A stretch of DNA of 64,000 nt from Actinomycetota bacterium (GTDB lineage: Bacteria; Actinomycetota; UBA4738; HRBIN12): the NCBI GenBank assembly GCA_035697485.1, contig DASSCU010000058.1, positions 58,123 through 122,122 on the forward strand, written 5' to 3'. How positions within the stretch are numbered: the stretch's first letter is position 1; each line of letters opens with the position of its first letter. The translations under genes were made by a program, and so were the position numbers. Below are positions 50,428 to 60,705 of the stretch, one piece after another. The notes under the pieces were generated by a model, which saw only the letters and a list, made by a program, of their open reading frames with translations, did not search any database and had not been told where the DNA came from.

Positions 50428-53400
50428 CCTGGGGCTGAGCCGCCGCTCGCTTCGGCAGAGCGGGATGCCAGCGGCGCGAGGATCGCGTCTCGACCTCCCT
50501 CGGGGGTCTCGAGGCGATCGAGCACCCTTCGAGCCCTCGCCCGCGCCGAGCCCGCGCGAGCGCGATCGCCGTCGCGTCGAAGGGCTTCCCCGCGGATGCT
50601 CAACGCCCGAGCGAGCCATGACGTCCATCCGAGCTCGCTCCAACGTTCCACGGCTTCGCGGAGCGCCGCCGCCGCCTCCTCGTTCCCGCCGTCCATCATC
50701 GACGCGAGCCCGTGGTTCTCGGCCTCGATCGCCTCCACCACGGTGCCGGATCCAGGCCTGCGGTTCCCGCGCGGCGTCCGTCCCGACAGCAGCACCGCCT
50801 GATCTCGAGCGGCTCGGGCGATCGAGAGCGTGCCGCTGGCTCCCGCTGCTCGCGCCAGCGCGACGGCCCCCTCCAGAGCCTCGAACGCTGTGCCCACCCG
50901 GCCCGCCCCGAGTGCCGCACGGCCGACGAGCAGCACCCCGACGGGTTCGATCAGGCGCTCGCCGCTCGCCCTGGACGCCACGGTTCCCGCGTCGGCGGGC
51001 TTGCGGACCCTGCCCCACGCTCCTCGATCCAGCTGCACCTCCGCGGCCGCGAGGTCTGCCTCCAGCATCTCCGTGCTCGCGCCGAACCGCTCGAGTCCAC
51101 GGCGGCACGTCGCCAGGTGCCGAGTCGCACCGCGGGGGTCGCCCGAACGCAACGCGGCCCGCGCCTGCGCGGCGCGCCCCAGCGCCTGCACGCGAGCCGA
51201 GTGGATCTCCCGCCCGAACGCCACCGCGGCCGCGGCTGCGTTCGCCGCCTCCGTCGGTGGGCAGGCCGCGGCGGCCGCGAGGGCCTCGATGAGCAGCGTG
51301 TCGGCTTCCGCGTAGCGGTCACCGGCCGCGATCGTGAGCGGCCGGGCCTCCCGCATGATCGTGATCGCTTCGGCGTGTTGCCCGCAGTAGTAGCGGAAGT
51401 ACCCCAGGGTACGGAGCAGCTCGGCGCGAGATCGCAGGTCGCCGTCGCCTTCGACGAGCTGCTTGGCCATGCGGTACCAGCGGTGGAACTCCTCGCCTCC
51501 GATCGTGCTGAGCATGTAAGCGAGGTCCTGCGCCGCGATGACACGCCCCCAGCGATCGCCCGCCTCCTCGAAGAGCTGGTAGGCCCTGCGCAGGTACGCC
51601 AACCCCTCCGCGTAGTCGGTCCGGGTCGAGATCTCCGAGAGCCGGTGGGTCGCCCACGCCTCACCTGACGTGTCGCCTGCCGCTCGGAAGGATGTGAGAG
51701 CCCGCTCCAGCAGTTCTTCGGCCCGGTCGTCATCGCCCACGTCGGATTCGACGCGCCCGAGCGCCACGAGCGCGCGGGCGCCCAGCCGCTCGTCGTCGAG
51801 CCCCTCGGCGAGTTCACGCGCGTGCGTGGCCGCCCGCTCAGCCTCGCGATGTCGTCCCAGCTCGATCAGGCACTCGGCGCGTCCGATCGCGTGGCGGGCC
51901 CGCAGCTCCGGCTCGACATCGTCGGGAGCCGCGGTATCCACCTCGATCGCCCGTGCGTAGAGCGACTCGGCCGCCAGGGCCTGGTACTCGAGCGTCTCGT
52001 CGGCCCATCGTCCGAGATACAGCGAGGCAGCCCGGGCCAGACCGTCGGGAACCGTCGTCGCGGTCATCGATCCTGAGAGGCGCCAGGCTTCCGCGTAGTG
52101 GTGCGCGAGATCGTCGACGGGCTCGCGCGGCATGTTGGCGCCGTGCGAGAGCCAGTCTGCGACCTCGACATGGAGGCGGGCTCGTTCCTCGCGCGGCAGG
52201 GAACCGTAGGCGACGTCGCGGATCAGGGCATGCTTGAAGACGAACTCGTTCGAGCTCGTGGCGTGCGAGCCTCGGCGCCGCCGGAGGAGGTCCCGGGCGA
52301 GGAGGCTTCGCACCGCCGTTCGGACGTCGGCCTCCGGGATCAGGCGTTCGAGGAGCCGGTCCCACGTGAGCTCGCCGGTGACCGAGGCGCACTGGAGCAC
52401 GCGCTTCTCGGCTGGTGGCAGCCCGTCCAATCGCGCGGCGATCATGGCGCGCACCGTCGTCGGCACCCGGTCGAGCATCTCGGGATCGATGACGGACCAT
52501 CCCGAAGCCGTCGAGACGAGCGCGCCTGCGTCCACGAGCATGCTCAGGCTCTCCTCGAGGAACAGCGGGTTCCCACCGGCGCGTGTCACGATCCGGCGGA
52601 GCGCCGAGGTGAACGACTTCCGTCCCAGGGCCAGCGAGGTCAGCTCACCCATCGCGTCGTCCGGGATCGCATCGAGCTCGATCCTCGTCGCGGCGCCGAG
52701 GTCGAGGGGGGAATCAGACCGCGTGAGGCCCATGAACAGGATCGGTCCGGCCCAGGGGTCGGTGGCGACCGCCGCGAGTGCGTTGACGACCGCCGGATCT
52801 GCCCAGTGGAGGTCGTCGAGCACGACGACGACCGTGCGCTCCCTCGCGAGCCCCTCCAGCACCGTCCGCGCCGCGGCGATGGCGTCCTCGGTGCCGCGCG
52901 ATCCGTGGCTCTCGAAGCGATCGCTGACGCCGAGGAGCATCGACAGCCCTCGTGTCACGTGCCGGACATCGACCCCGGTCGTCACCCGCTTCGCGAGGGC
53001 ACGGATCCGCCGGTCGGCGGCCGTCGACCCCGGTCCGACCCCGGCGATCTCTCCGATGGCGGCGGCCAGGGGTGACAACGCCAGGCTCGCGCCGTAGGCG
53101 GTCGCTCGCCCGGCGAGGACGAGCACGTCAGGATCGCGCCCGGTGAATTCGGACGCCAGTCGGGTCTTGCCCGCTCCCGGTTCCGCGCTGACGATCACGA
53201 CGCGCGCTCGGCGATCCTCCCGCACGGCGCGGAGCTCGGCCGACAGTCGCTCGAGCGGCCCTTCCCGGTCGACGAACTCTGCCCCGAGGGACGGCGTCGC
53301 CCGACCTGCCGGGAACGGTGTCCTCGGTGTCCGGGCCTCATAAGCCGCCACCGGTCGGGGCTTGCCTTTCGCTGCGTACGAGCGTCGCGGTCCGTAGCGG

Positions 53401-53885
53401 ATCGCGTGTCTCGTCCTGCGCCAGGTCTGCTCCTCCACGAGCACGGCGCCCGGCGGTGCCAGGTCGGCGAGGCGGGAGGCGGTGTTAACGACGTCGCCGA
53501 CGACGGCGATACCGGAGGCCTCGGGCGCCGGACCGACCATCACCTCGCCGGAGTTCACGCCCGAATGCACCTCGGGGATCGCCAGTCCGGAACGGCCCTC
53601 GTTCAGCTCGCGGACGCGGTCGCGCACGGCCAAAGCGGCGCGTACGGCGCGCTCGGCATCGTCCTCGTGCGCGGCGGGGACTCCGAAGATCGCCATGAAG
53701 CCGTCGCCCTGCACCTGGGGCACGGTCCCACCGTGGTCCTCGACCACTCGCTGGAGTTCGACCATCGTCGGCTGGATGAAGGAGAAGACCTCTTCGGGGT
53801 CCAGCGACGCGGCGAGGGCCGTGTATCCGGTCAGGTCGGAGAACAGCAGGGTGACGAGCTTGCGCTCTCCGCGGGTCTCAGTCAC
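50424..53885 (-). CDS. Adenylate/guanylate cyclase domain - AAA ATPase - TPR regulatory protein
   Basis: 1153 residues. A class III nucleotide cyclase domain leads (LFSDLTGYTAL with the first metal Asp, about 17; QGDGFMAIFG with the second, about 60; VVGDVVNTASRL, about 127). A predictor-type ATPase follows with Walker A SAEPGAGKTRL (about 233) and Walker B VVVVLDDLHWAD (about 350). Helical repeats of TPR type fill residues 600-1150 (for example EWAT- and ALVALGRVE-like helices). No LuxR output domain is present. It could make cAMP in response to a signal sensed by the ATPase/TPR part. GTG 53885 overlaps the upstream gene as GTGA. Confidence 0.85.
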   Translation of the reverse strand: MTETRGERKLVTLLFSDLTGYTALAASLDPEEVFSFIQPTMVELQRVVEDHGGTVPQVQGDGFMAIFGVPAAHEDDAERAVRAALAVRDRVRELNEGRSGLAIPEVHSGVNSGEVMVGPAPEASGIAVVGDVVNTASRLADLAPPGAVLVEEQTWRRTRHAIRYGPRRSYAAKGKPRPVAAYEARTPRTPFPAGRATPSLGAEFVDREGPLERLSAELRAVREDRRARVVIVSAEPGAGKTRLASEFTGRDPDVLVLAGRATAYGASLALSPLAAAIGEIAGVGPGSTAADRRIRALAKRVTTGVDVRHVTRGLSMLLGVSDRFESHGSRGTEDAIAAARTVLEGLARERTVVVVLDDLHWADPAVVNALAAVATDPWAGPILFMGLTRSDSPLDLGAATRIELDAIPDDAMGELTSLALGRKSFTSALRRIVTRAGGNPLFLEESLSMLVDAGALVSTASGWSVIDPEMLDRVPTTVRAMIAARLDGLPPAEKRVLQCASVTGELTWDRLLERLIPEADVRTAVRSLLARDLLRRRRGSHATSSNEFVFKHALIRDVAYGSLPREERARLHVEVADWLSHGANMPREPVDDLAHHYAEAWRLSGSMTATTVPDGLARAASLYLGRWADETLEYQALAAESLYARAIEVDTAAPDDVEPELRARHAIGRAECLIELGRHREAERAATHARELAEGLDDERLGARALVALGRVESDVGDDDRAEELLERALTSFRAAGDTSGEAWATHRLSEISTRTDYAEGLAYLRRAYQLFEEAGDRWGRVIAAQDLAYMLSTIGGEEFHRWYRMAKQLVEGDGDLRSRAELLRTLGYFRYYCGQHAEAITIMREARPLTIAAGDRYAEADTLLIEALAAAAACPPTEAANAAAAAVAFGREIHSARVQALGRAAQARAALRSGDPRGATRHLATCRRGLERFGASTEMLEADLAAAEVQLDRGAWGRVRKPADAGTVASRASGERLIEPVGVLLVGRAALGAGRVGTAFEALEGAVALARAAGASGTLSIARAARDQAVLLSGRTPRGNRRPGSGTVVEAIEAENHGLASMMDGGNEEAAAALREAVERWSELGWTSWLARALSIRGEALRRDGDRARAGSARARARRVLDRLETPEGGRDAILAPLASRSAEASGGSAPG

Positions 53886-54448
53886 GTGGCTGGCGCGTCT
53901 GCCTTCTTGGTATCGGTCGTGCCCACCTTCATGGCGTGGACCCCCGGGACGTTCCCCAGTCGCTCGATCGCCTCGGCGAGACCCGACTCGTCGTCGGAGC
54001 CGAGCTCCACCAGGAGCGGGAAGCGGGCGATCACGCGCGAGGCGCCGATGAACGGCTTCTCGTCGCCGAACTCCTCGGCGATCGCGACCATGACGTCCAT
54101 CGGTCGGTCGTTCGTGCGGACCCGGCAGATCGCGCAGAAGCGCGGGCTCTTTCGCTTCGGGCCTTTCAGCCCGATCGCGCTCTGGAAGACGGACCCCTCG
54201 GCCGCGTAATCCGACCGGATCCCAGCGTCGAAGAGCGTGGACCCGGTGAAGTTCACCAGGCCCTCGAGGTCGTCGGCCGCGAAGTGGGCGAAGCCCGCGA
54301 AGTCCCCGTCGAACGTCGAGGCGAAGAACACCGGGCCGTAGTCGGGATCGAGGTGCTGGAGGAGGTCGTCGATCACCTCCGACGGCTGCCTCGGGTCACC
54401 CTCGTACAGGAACACGAACCCATGGACTCCTTCATACGGACCAGGCAC
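53882..54448 (-). CDS. Hypothetical two-lobed protein, Lrp/AsnC-like C-terminal lobe
   Basis: 188 residues, cytoplasmic. The N-terminal lobe (about 1-90: GVHGFVFLYEGD, then FFASTFDGDFAGFAHF) and the C-terminal lobe (about 105-180: FCAICRVRTNDRPMDVMV, then VIARFPLLVELGS, then IERLGNVPGVHAMKVG) both have a beta-alpha-beta-beta-alpha-beta pattern like Lrp/AsnC ligand domains. No DNA-binding helix is seen. GTG 54448 has CGAGGAGG upstream; longer frames have no such support. It is coupled to the cyclase gene by a GTGA overlap, which suggests a joint function, perhaps as a sensor. Confidence 0.65.
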   Translation of the reverse strand: MPGPYEGVHGFVFLYEGDPRQPSEVIDDLLQHLDPDYGPVFFASTFDGDFAGFAHFAADDLEGLVNFTGSTLFDAGIRSDYAAEGSVFQSAIGLKGPKRKSPRFCAICRVRTNDRPMDVMVAIAEEFGDEKPFIGASRVIARFPLLVELGSDDESGLAEAIERLGNVPGVHAMKVGTTDTKKADAPAT

Positions 54449-54689
54449 CGTGACCTCCTCGCTCGAGCGGGCACACATGCGGGGGGAAGGTTCACTCTGA
54501 CCGTCCTCACCCCCGCCTGGCAAGCGTGCCGCCGGCGATGCCCGCCGACGACGGGGGGATCTGTGAGCGTGATGCCCATCACGCTCGCGTCCTCCGGTCG
54601 TCGAGGGCGTCGTCCCCGGCGCGGCCGTCGGAATCCTCCTCCTCGGGGATGGACCGACCCGTCACCGACGAGTAACTTCGCATCTCCTT

Positions 54690-54717
54690 CGGCGACCTCG
54701 ATGCGAACCGGTCGCCG
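54690..54717 (+). promoter_or_regulatory. Leader hairpin and dyad upstream of tad cluster
   Basis: CGGCGACC (54690-54697) and GGTCGCCG (54710-54717) form an eight-base stem. An overlapping dyad TTCGCAT (54677-54683) and ATGCGAA (54701-54707) lies around it. TTCGCAT recurs at the tadZ start (54778-54784). Sites for a regulator or a leader structure are possible. The rest of 54449-54783 shows no gene. Confidence 0.4.
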
Positions 54718-54783
54718 ACCCCCTCGCTCGATTCTCCCCCTCACGATGTCGCGTCACATCGGTCTCGGAGGGGGAAACTTCGC

Positions 54784-55863
54784 ATGGAGCAGGTCGCACG
54801 GGTGGTGCTCGCCCTGGAGGCCAACGACGTCGCCGAGGAGGTCATGCACTTCCTCGACCGCACGGGCAGCGCGCGCGTCGTCGGCACCGCCGCTGACGAC
54901 CGACAACTGATCGAGGCCGTCCGTCAGCTCGAGCCCGATGCGGTCGTGGCGCAGCCCTCGCTGGTGGAGCCGGCGGCGGTCCGTGGACCGACGGTGCTCG
55001 CGCTCGACACGCGGGAGACGGTCGCATCGCTCCGGGCCGCGATCAGAGCCGGTGCGAGCGGGTTCTACCTCTGGCCCGGTGAGCGCGACGAGCTCGCGGG
55101 CGCGACCGCCGCAACGATACCCGAGACGTTCGTCGACGAGAAGCGCGCGACGATCGTGGCCGTGCACGGCGCCCGCGGCGGGGTGGGGGCGACCTTCGTG
55201 GCGTCCCACCTGGCGCAGGCCTTCGCCCGACGGGGCCTCGAGTGCGTCCTCCTCGACGCCGACCCGACGTACGGAGATGTCTCCTCGGCGACCGGACTTC
55301 CCGACGACGAGGTGCATACGATCGCAGACCTCCTTCCGCTCGTGCACGAGCTGACCCCGGCGCATCTCGACGACGCCCTCTGGAGGCACCCGAGCGGCTT
55401 CCGGGTGCTCGCGCCACCGGCCGCCGAGCGGGCCTCGCTCGTGACGCCAGGCGATCTGTCGGCGATCGTTCGCGTGGCTGCCGGCTCGTGCGACGCCGTC
55501 GTGATCTCGCTTCCGAGGGAGATCGGCGACGTCAGCGTGGCCATGCTCGAGGCCGCCGACCACGTGCTCGAGGTGCTCGCGCTCGACGTGCAGTCGTTCC
55601 GCGCGGCCACCCGGGCACTCGAGGTCGTCACGCCGTTGCGTGTGAAGGCTCGAGCCGGCTTCGTCGTGAACCGAGCACGTCGCGGCGAGATCACCCCTGG
55701 TGACGTCGAACGGGTCTTCGGGGCCGTGCCCCTGGCGGTGGTGCCCGCGGACCGGGCGGTGCCGCGGGCTCAGGATCGCGGCCGGCTCGTGCCCCCGAGG
55801 GGCCGCGTCGGTCGCGCTTTCGTCACCCTTGCCGACCGCCTGCTCGAAACGGGAGACGCGTGA
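54784..55863 (+). CDS. tadZ: TadZ/CpaE-like pilus assembly ATPase
   Basis: 359 residues. An N-terminal receiver-like domain without a clear phospho-acceptor (ALEANDVAEEVMHFLD through GASGFYLWPG, about 10-100) is followed by a MinD/ParA-type domain. Its Walker A is GARGGVGAT (about 131), lacking the usual Lys, as in many TadZ proteins. The switch region is LLDADPTYGDVSS (about 155). It localises the Tad secretion machine at the membrane. A GGAGGGGG stretch precedes ATG 54784. It is the first gene of the tad operon; the next start lies 270 bases on. Confidence 0.82.
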   Translation: MEQVARVVLALEANDVAEEVMHFLDRTGSARVVGTAADDRQLIEAVRQLEPDAVVAQPSLVEPAAVRGPTVLALDTRETVASLRAAIRAGASGFYLWPGERDELAGATAATIPETFVDEKRATIVAVHGARGGVGATFVASHLAQAFARRGLECVLLDADPTYGDVSSATGLPDDEVHTIADLLPLVHELTPAHLDDALWRHPSGFRVLAPPAAERASLVTPGDLSAIVRVAAGSCDAVVISLPREIGDVSVAMLEAADHVLEVLALDVQSFRAATRALEVVTPLRVKARAGFVVNRARRGEITPGDVERVFGAVPLAVVPADRAVPRAQDRGRLVPPRGRVGRAFVTLADRLLETGDA

Positions 55864-56133
55864 TGGGTCATCCTCGGGCGTCACGGCCGAGCATCGGGCG
55901 AGCGTACGAACCGGACAAGCGTTGCATCCCCTGGACCCGCACCGTCCCGTCCCCCGACCACGATCACGAATCCGCCAGGTTGGGGATTCACGCGCCGCCG
56001 CCTCGGCCGCTAGGGTTCCCCCATCCCCCGGGCGCGCTGGCAGGTCGCGGCCGGATGCACCTCTCCCTCATGGCTCGGCGATGTGTTCGACATGGGAAGG
56101 GAGCAGCGTGAGGGTCGACGTGGGAGCGGGGTC
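55864..56133 (+). other. Gap inside tad operon without a recognisable gene
   Basis: 270 bases between tadZ and tadA. Open frames here read as proline- and arginine-rich noise. If tadA starts upstream (56083 or 56092) the gap shrinks to about 220 bases. I see no hairpin or promoter of note. Confidence 0.4.
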
Positions 56134-57395
<1,262 letters not shown>

Positions 57396-57399
<4 letters not shown>

Positions 57400-58202
57400 G
57401 CGCGCTGGCCATCACGCTCCTGGGGCTCGCTGCCTGGCTCGCCGAGCGCGGGTCGCGGTCGGTCCGTCGCGGCCACCTCGGCCTCGGGGACCTTCGGCCA
57501 CCCGCTCGAAGGAGCGGAGTGGCCGCGCCGCCGGGCTGGGCGATCTGGGCCTCGATCGGCGCAGCGATCGGCTTCATCGCATCGGGCTTGGCGTCGACGA
57601 TCGGGGGCGCTGCCGCGGGTCTGGTCCTCTGGCGGCTCCGCCAGCGTCGCCGCGCCCGAGCCGCCGCCGCCGAGCTCGACGAACAGCTGGTCGATGCGGT
57701 CGCGTCGATCACCGCCGCGATCCGGGCGGGCCGTTCCGTCCCGCAGGCGCTCTCGTTCGCCGCGTCCGAGGCGCGTCCCCCGCTTCGCGACTCGCTGCGC
57801 GCGCTCGATCGATCCATCGAGCTCGGCGTGCCCCTCGATGAGGCGGTCGCGGCGTGGACCCGCAAGGTCGATACCGACGATGCTCGCCTTCTCGCAGGAG
57901 TGCTGACCTTGCATCGCCGTAGCGGCGGCGATCTCCCCACCGTCCTCGACGAGGTAACGGCAACGCTCCGAGAGCGACGTGCCGCCGTGGGGGAGGTGAG
58001 GGCGCTCACTGCCCAGGCTCGTCTCTCCGGCATGATCCTCGGCGTGCTGCCATTCGGGTTCTTCGCGTTCCTCTGGCTCACGTCGCGCACGGAGATCGAA
58101 GGAGCGTTCCGTTCAGCCACCGGCCTCGCCGCGATCTCGCTCGGCTTTGTGCTCGAGGGCCTGGCCTTCCTGTGGATCCGGCACCTGCTGGAGGTACGGT
58201 GA
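57396..58202 (+). CDS. tadB: TadB-like pilus assembly inner-membrane protein
   Basis: 268 residues of the T2SSF (GspF-like) type. A short N-terminal segment, two membrane segments (about 50-80), the cytoplasmic helical domain with LVDAVASITAAIRAGRSVPQ (about 100-118) and RRSGGDLPTVLDEVTATLRE (about 170), then two more membrane segments (about 205-265). It forms the platform for the Flp pilus with TadC. ATGA overlap with tadA and GTGA overlap with tadC show tight coupling. Confidence 0.85.
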
Positions 58203-58843
58203 CCTCCGCGCTCGCCTCGGGTCTGCTCGTGACGGCGGTCGCGTGTTCGGTCGCCGGGGTGAATCGCGCGATCCGCGACCGCCCAGCGCTCAGGCTCGGC
58301 GGGCGACCCTCGACGGTGGCACTGGGTGGCGACCCTTCGTCGGGTATCCGGCTCCCTCGGTTGTTCGTCGGCTCACGGGCGGCGACGCGACGTCGGGCGG
58401 CCATCGACGCGGAGGTACCTCAGCTCCTCGACCTGCTCGCGGCGGGATCGTCCGCCGGACTGGCCGCTCCGCTCGCACTCCGGCGTGCCACCGACGGGCT
58501 CGCGGGACCGCTCGCCGACGAGGTGCGTGCGACGGTCCGCGCCGTCGACCTCGGCGCCCGCTGGAGGGACGAGCTCGAAGCGCTCGCCGATCGTCTCGAC
58601 CTCCCCGACCTCCGTCGTGCGGTCGCCGCGCTCACCCGTACCGAGTCGCTCGGTGCCTCGTTGGCCCAGGCCACCTCGGAGCTTGCGGCATCGGTGCGAC
58701 AGGCACGGCGGGCGGCCACCTCGGAGCGCGCCCGTACCGCTCCCGTGAAGATGCTCTTCCCGCTGGTGTTCCTCGTCCTCCCCGCGTTCCTCCTCCTCAC
58801 GGTGGTGCCCGTGTTGCTGACCACCGTGCGATCCATCGGCTAG
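58199..58843 (+). CDS. tadC: TadC-like pilus assembly inner-membrane protein
   Basis: 214 residues, shorter than typical TadC. A membrane segment lies at the N terminus (about 5-22). The helical cytoplasmic part (VPQLLDLLAAGSSAGLAAPL, about 75) has the T2SSF pattern, with a C-terminal membrane segment (FPLVFLVLPAFLLLTVVPVL, about 182-204). It pairs with TadB. GTG 58199 lies inside a GTGA overlap with tadB. The pilin follows after 13 bases with its own ribosome site. Confidence 0.82.
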   Translation: MTSALASGLLVTAVACSVAGVNRAIRDRPALRLGGRPSTVALGGDPSSGIRLPRLFVGSRAATRRRAAIDAEVPQLLDLLAAGSSAGLAAPLALRRATDGLAGPLADEVRATVRAVDLGARWRDELEALADRLDLPDLRRAVAALTRTESLGASLAQATSELAASVRQARRAATSERARTAPVKMLFPLVFLVLPAFLLLTVVPVLLTTVRSIG

Positions 58844-58856
58844 CTCAAGGAGGTGC

Positions 58857-59078
58857 ATGTTGCAGGTGCTGAACACCCTGTGGTTCGACGCAGCGTGGTT
58901 CGTGCGTCATCAGCTTCGGCGAGAGGAAGGACAGACGACGGCGGAGTATGCGCTCGTGATCTTGGCGGCGGCCGCCGTCGCCGTCGTCCTGATCGCGTGG
59001 GCGCGTTCGTCCGGGCGGCTGCCCGCGTTCTTCGATCAGGTGATCGACCAGGTGATCGGAGATGCGAACGGCGCATAG
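58857..59078 (+). CDS. Flp-type pilin (DUF4244-like)
   Basis: 73 residues. A short basic leader ending in EEG is followed by QTTAEYALVILAAAAVAVVL, the class III signal of Flp pilins with the conserved Glu at +5 (here residue 30). Prepilin peptidase would cleave after the Gly and the hydrophobic helix would form the fibre core. AAGGAGGT stands just before ATG 58857. It is the main pilin of the cluster. The TadE-like gene begins 17 bases before its stop. No prepilin peptidase gene is in the window. Confidence 0.85.
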   Translation: MLQVLNTLWFDAAWFVRHQLRREEGQTTAEYALVILAAAAVAVVLIAWARSSGRLPAFFDQVIDQVIGDANGA

Positions 59079-59466
59079 ACCGGTCCGCGGACGAGGTCAG
59101 AGCGGCACCGCGGCCGTGGAGTTCGCCCTGGTCCTGCCGATCGTGCTGGCGATCGTGCTCGCCCTCGTGCAGGTCGGTCTGCTCGTGCGTGATCGGCTGC
59201 TCGTGGAGTCGGCGGTGCGCTCCGGGGCGCGCACCGCCGCCATCGAGCCGGGCGATGACGCCGTGCGGGACGCGGTGCTGCGGGCGGCTCCCGCACTCGA
59301 CGAGAGCGCGGTCTCGCTGGCGGTCGCCCGCCCGGGCGCCCGCGGCGAGCCGGTGACGGTCTCCCTCACCTACGTCGCTTCGATCCGGGTGCCGTTCGTA
59401 GCGTGGCTATTCCCGTCCGGCGTGTCGATGCATGCCCAGGCGACCGACCGCCAGGAGTTCACGTGA
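59062..59466 (+). CDS. TadE-like pseudopilin
   Basis: 134 residues. An N-terminal Arg-rich stretch and a TadE signal (GTAAVEFALVLPIVLAIVLA, about 15-34) with the conserved Glu are followed by a short soluble domain. It is a minor pilin or assembly protein of the Flp system. ATG 59062 lies within the pilin gene (17-base overlap), which is common for compact operons. The stop overlaps the next start (GTGA). Confidence 0.82.
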   Translation: MRTAHRPVRGRGQSGTAAVEFALVLPIVLAIVLALVQVGLLVRDRLLVESAVRSGARTAAIEPGDDAVRDAVLRAAPALDESAVSLAVARPGARGEPVTVSLTYVASIRVPFVAWLFPSGVSMHAQATDRQEFT

Positions 59467-59843
59467 TCGGTCGTGACCGTTCGCAGGGTGGCTCTGTCTC
59501 GATCGTGGTGGCCGGGGTTGCGACGGTCGCCCTGGTCGCATCGCTCGGCGTCGCCGACGTGGGGAAGGCGTTGGTGGCCCGTGCACGAGCGAGAGCCGCG
59601 GCCGACGCCGCGGCTCTCGCCGCTGCCCAGGAGCTCGCGTTGCCAGGTGGTCGCACGCCGGTCGAGCTCGCCGACGACTACGCCACGCGCAACGGCGCCA
59701 CGCTCGTCTCGTGCGAGTGTGCGTCTGGCACCCTCGCCGCGGCGGTCGAGGTCGAGGTCGAGGTCGGTCCGATGTTCCTGGCCGCCGACGGTCTCACGGC
59801 GCGTGCCAGCGCCCGTGCGGTCATCGACGTGCCCGGCGCCTGA
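59463..59843 (+). CDS. Rv3654c-type TadE-like protein
   Basis: 126 residues. A hydrophobic segment ([20 protein letters not shown], about 11-30) is followed by [18 protein letters not shown], the helix typical of actinobacterial Rv3654c-like proteins found at the end of tad clusters. The last part is a small beta domain ([15 protein letters not shown]). GTG 59463 is fixed by the GTGA overlap; the longer open frame upstream is shadow of tadE. Its 3' end overlaps the clpP 3' end by 23 bases. Confidence 0.8.
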   Translation: MIGRDRSQGGSVSIVVAGVATVALVASLGVADVGKALVARARARAAADAAALAAAQELALPGGRTPVELADDYATRNGATLVSCECASGTLAAAVEVEVEVGPMFLAADGLTARASARAVIDVPGA

Positions 59844-60582
59844 CCTCCGCCCGTTCTGGATCCTTCGACCCGTGGCCCTCGCTCCAGTCGCCGATCGTGA
59901 GCGCGTCGCTCGTTGAGCCCGCGTCGACGGCGGGAACCGGGGTCGCGACGCCCGCTGCGAACCGGGCCGCCGTCGGCACGCTCGCGATCACATGGTCGAC
60001 CACCCCGTAGGCCCTCGCCTCCTCCGCCGTGAGGATGAAGTCGCGGTCGGTGTCGACGATGATCTTCTCCACCGGTTGTCCCGTGTGCTCTGCGAGGATC
60101 TCGTCGGCGCGCCTGCGCATGCGCACGATCTCGCGGGCGTGGATCTCGAGGTCGGACGACTGGCCCTCCATGCCCCCGTGGGGCTGGTGGAGCAGCACGC
60201 GGGAGTTCGGCAGCGCGAACCGCCGTCTCGGGCTTCCGGTCGCGAGCAGGAACGCGCCCGCGCTCGCCGCCTGGCCCACGCAGTAGGTCGCGACGGGACA
60301 GCGGAGGAACTGCATCGTGTCGTAGATGCCGAACATCGCCGTGGTCGAACCGCCGGGGGAGTTGATGCACATCGCGATCTCCTTATCCGGGTCCTCCGAC
60401 TGCAGGAACAGCATCTGGGCGACGATCAGGTTCGCGACGTCGTCGTCGATGGGGGTGCCGAGGAACACGATGCGCTCGCGCAGCAGACGCGAGTAGATGT
60501 CGTACATGCGCTCCCCGCGATCCGACGCCTCGACGACGCTCGGCACGAGGGTCTGGAACGGGGCGGAGCTTCGGCTGGACAT
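59821..60582 (-). CDS. clpP: ATP-dependent Clp protease proteolytic subunit
   Basis: 253 residues. The catalytic triad is in [11 protein letters not shown] (Ser, about 106), [12 protein letters not shown] (His, about 131) and [12 protein letters not shown] (Asp, about 180). The N-terminal loop and handle are complete. The C terminus continues about 45 residues beyond the usual end ([18 protein letters not shown] and a basic tail). It forms the degradation chamber with a Clp ATPase, in the cytoplasm. AAGGAGG precedes ATG 60582. It is divergent from the SRPBCC-ArsR operon, across two operator-like dyads. No clpX or second clpP is adjacent. Confidence 0.9.
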   Translation of the reverse strand: MSSRSSAPFQTLVPSVVEASDRGERMYDIYSRLLRERIVFLGTPIDDDVANLIVAQMLFLQSEDPDKEIAMCINSPGGSTTAMFGIYDTMQFLRCPVATYCVGQAASAGAFLLATGSPRRRFALPNSRVLLHQPHGGMEGQSSDLEIHAREIVRMRRRADEILAEHTGQPVEKIIVDTDRDFILTAEEARAYGVVDHVIASVPTAARFAAGVATPVPAVDAGSTSDALTIGDWSEGHGSKDPERAEVRRRARR

Positions 60583-60606
60583 GACCGGCCTCCTTCGCGG
60601 TAGGAT

Positions 60607-60622
60607 GCAACCGCACGGTTGC
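60607..60622. promoter_or_regulatory. Operator-like dyad GCAACC-N4-GGTTGC
   Basis: The perfect dyad matches the inner part of the longer one at 60651-60672. Centres lie 47 bases apart between clpP and the SRPBCC-ArsR operon. Confidence 0.55.
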
Positions 60623-60650
60623 CAGTCGACCGTAGCGGAGTGTCGATGAC

Positions 60651-60672
60651 TTGGCAACCATACGGTTGCCAA
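60651..60672. promoter_or_regulatory. Operator-like perfect dyad TTGGCAACC-N4-GGTTGCCAA
   Basis: A 22-base perfect dyad with nine-base arms lies 33 bases upstream of the SRPBCC start. It is the best candidate binding site for the adjacent ArsR-type repressor. Confidence 0.6.
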
Positions 60673-60705
60673 GCTGTCGGACCGCCGGACGTCGAAGGAC
60701 GCGAG

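Noticed and set aside
55160..55200. TadZ Walker A without Lys as a broken ATPase
   Set aside because: Many TadZ/CpaE proteins have a degenerate P-loop, so this is normal for the family.
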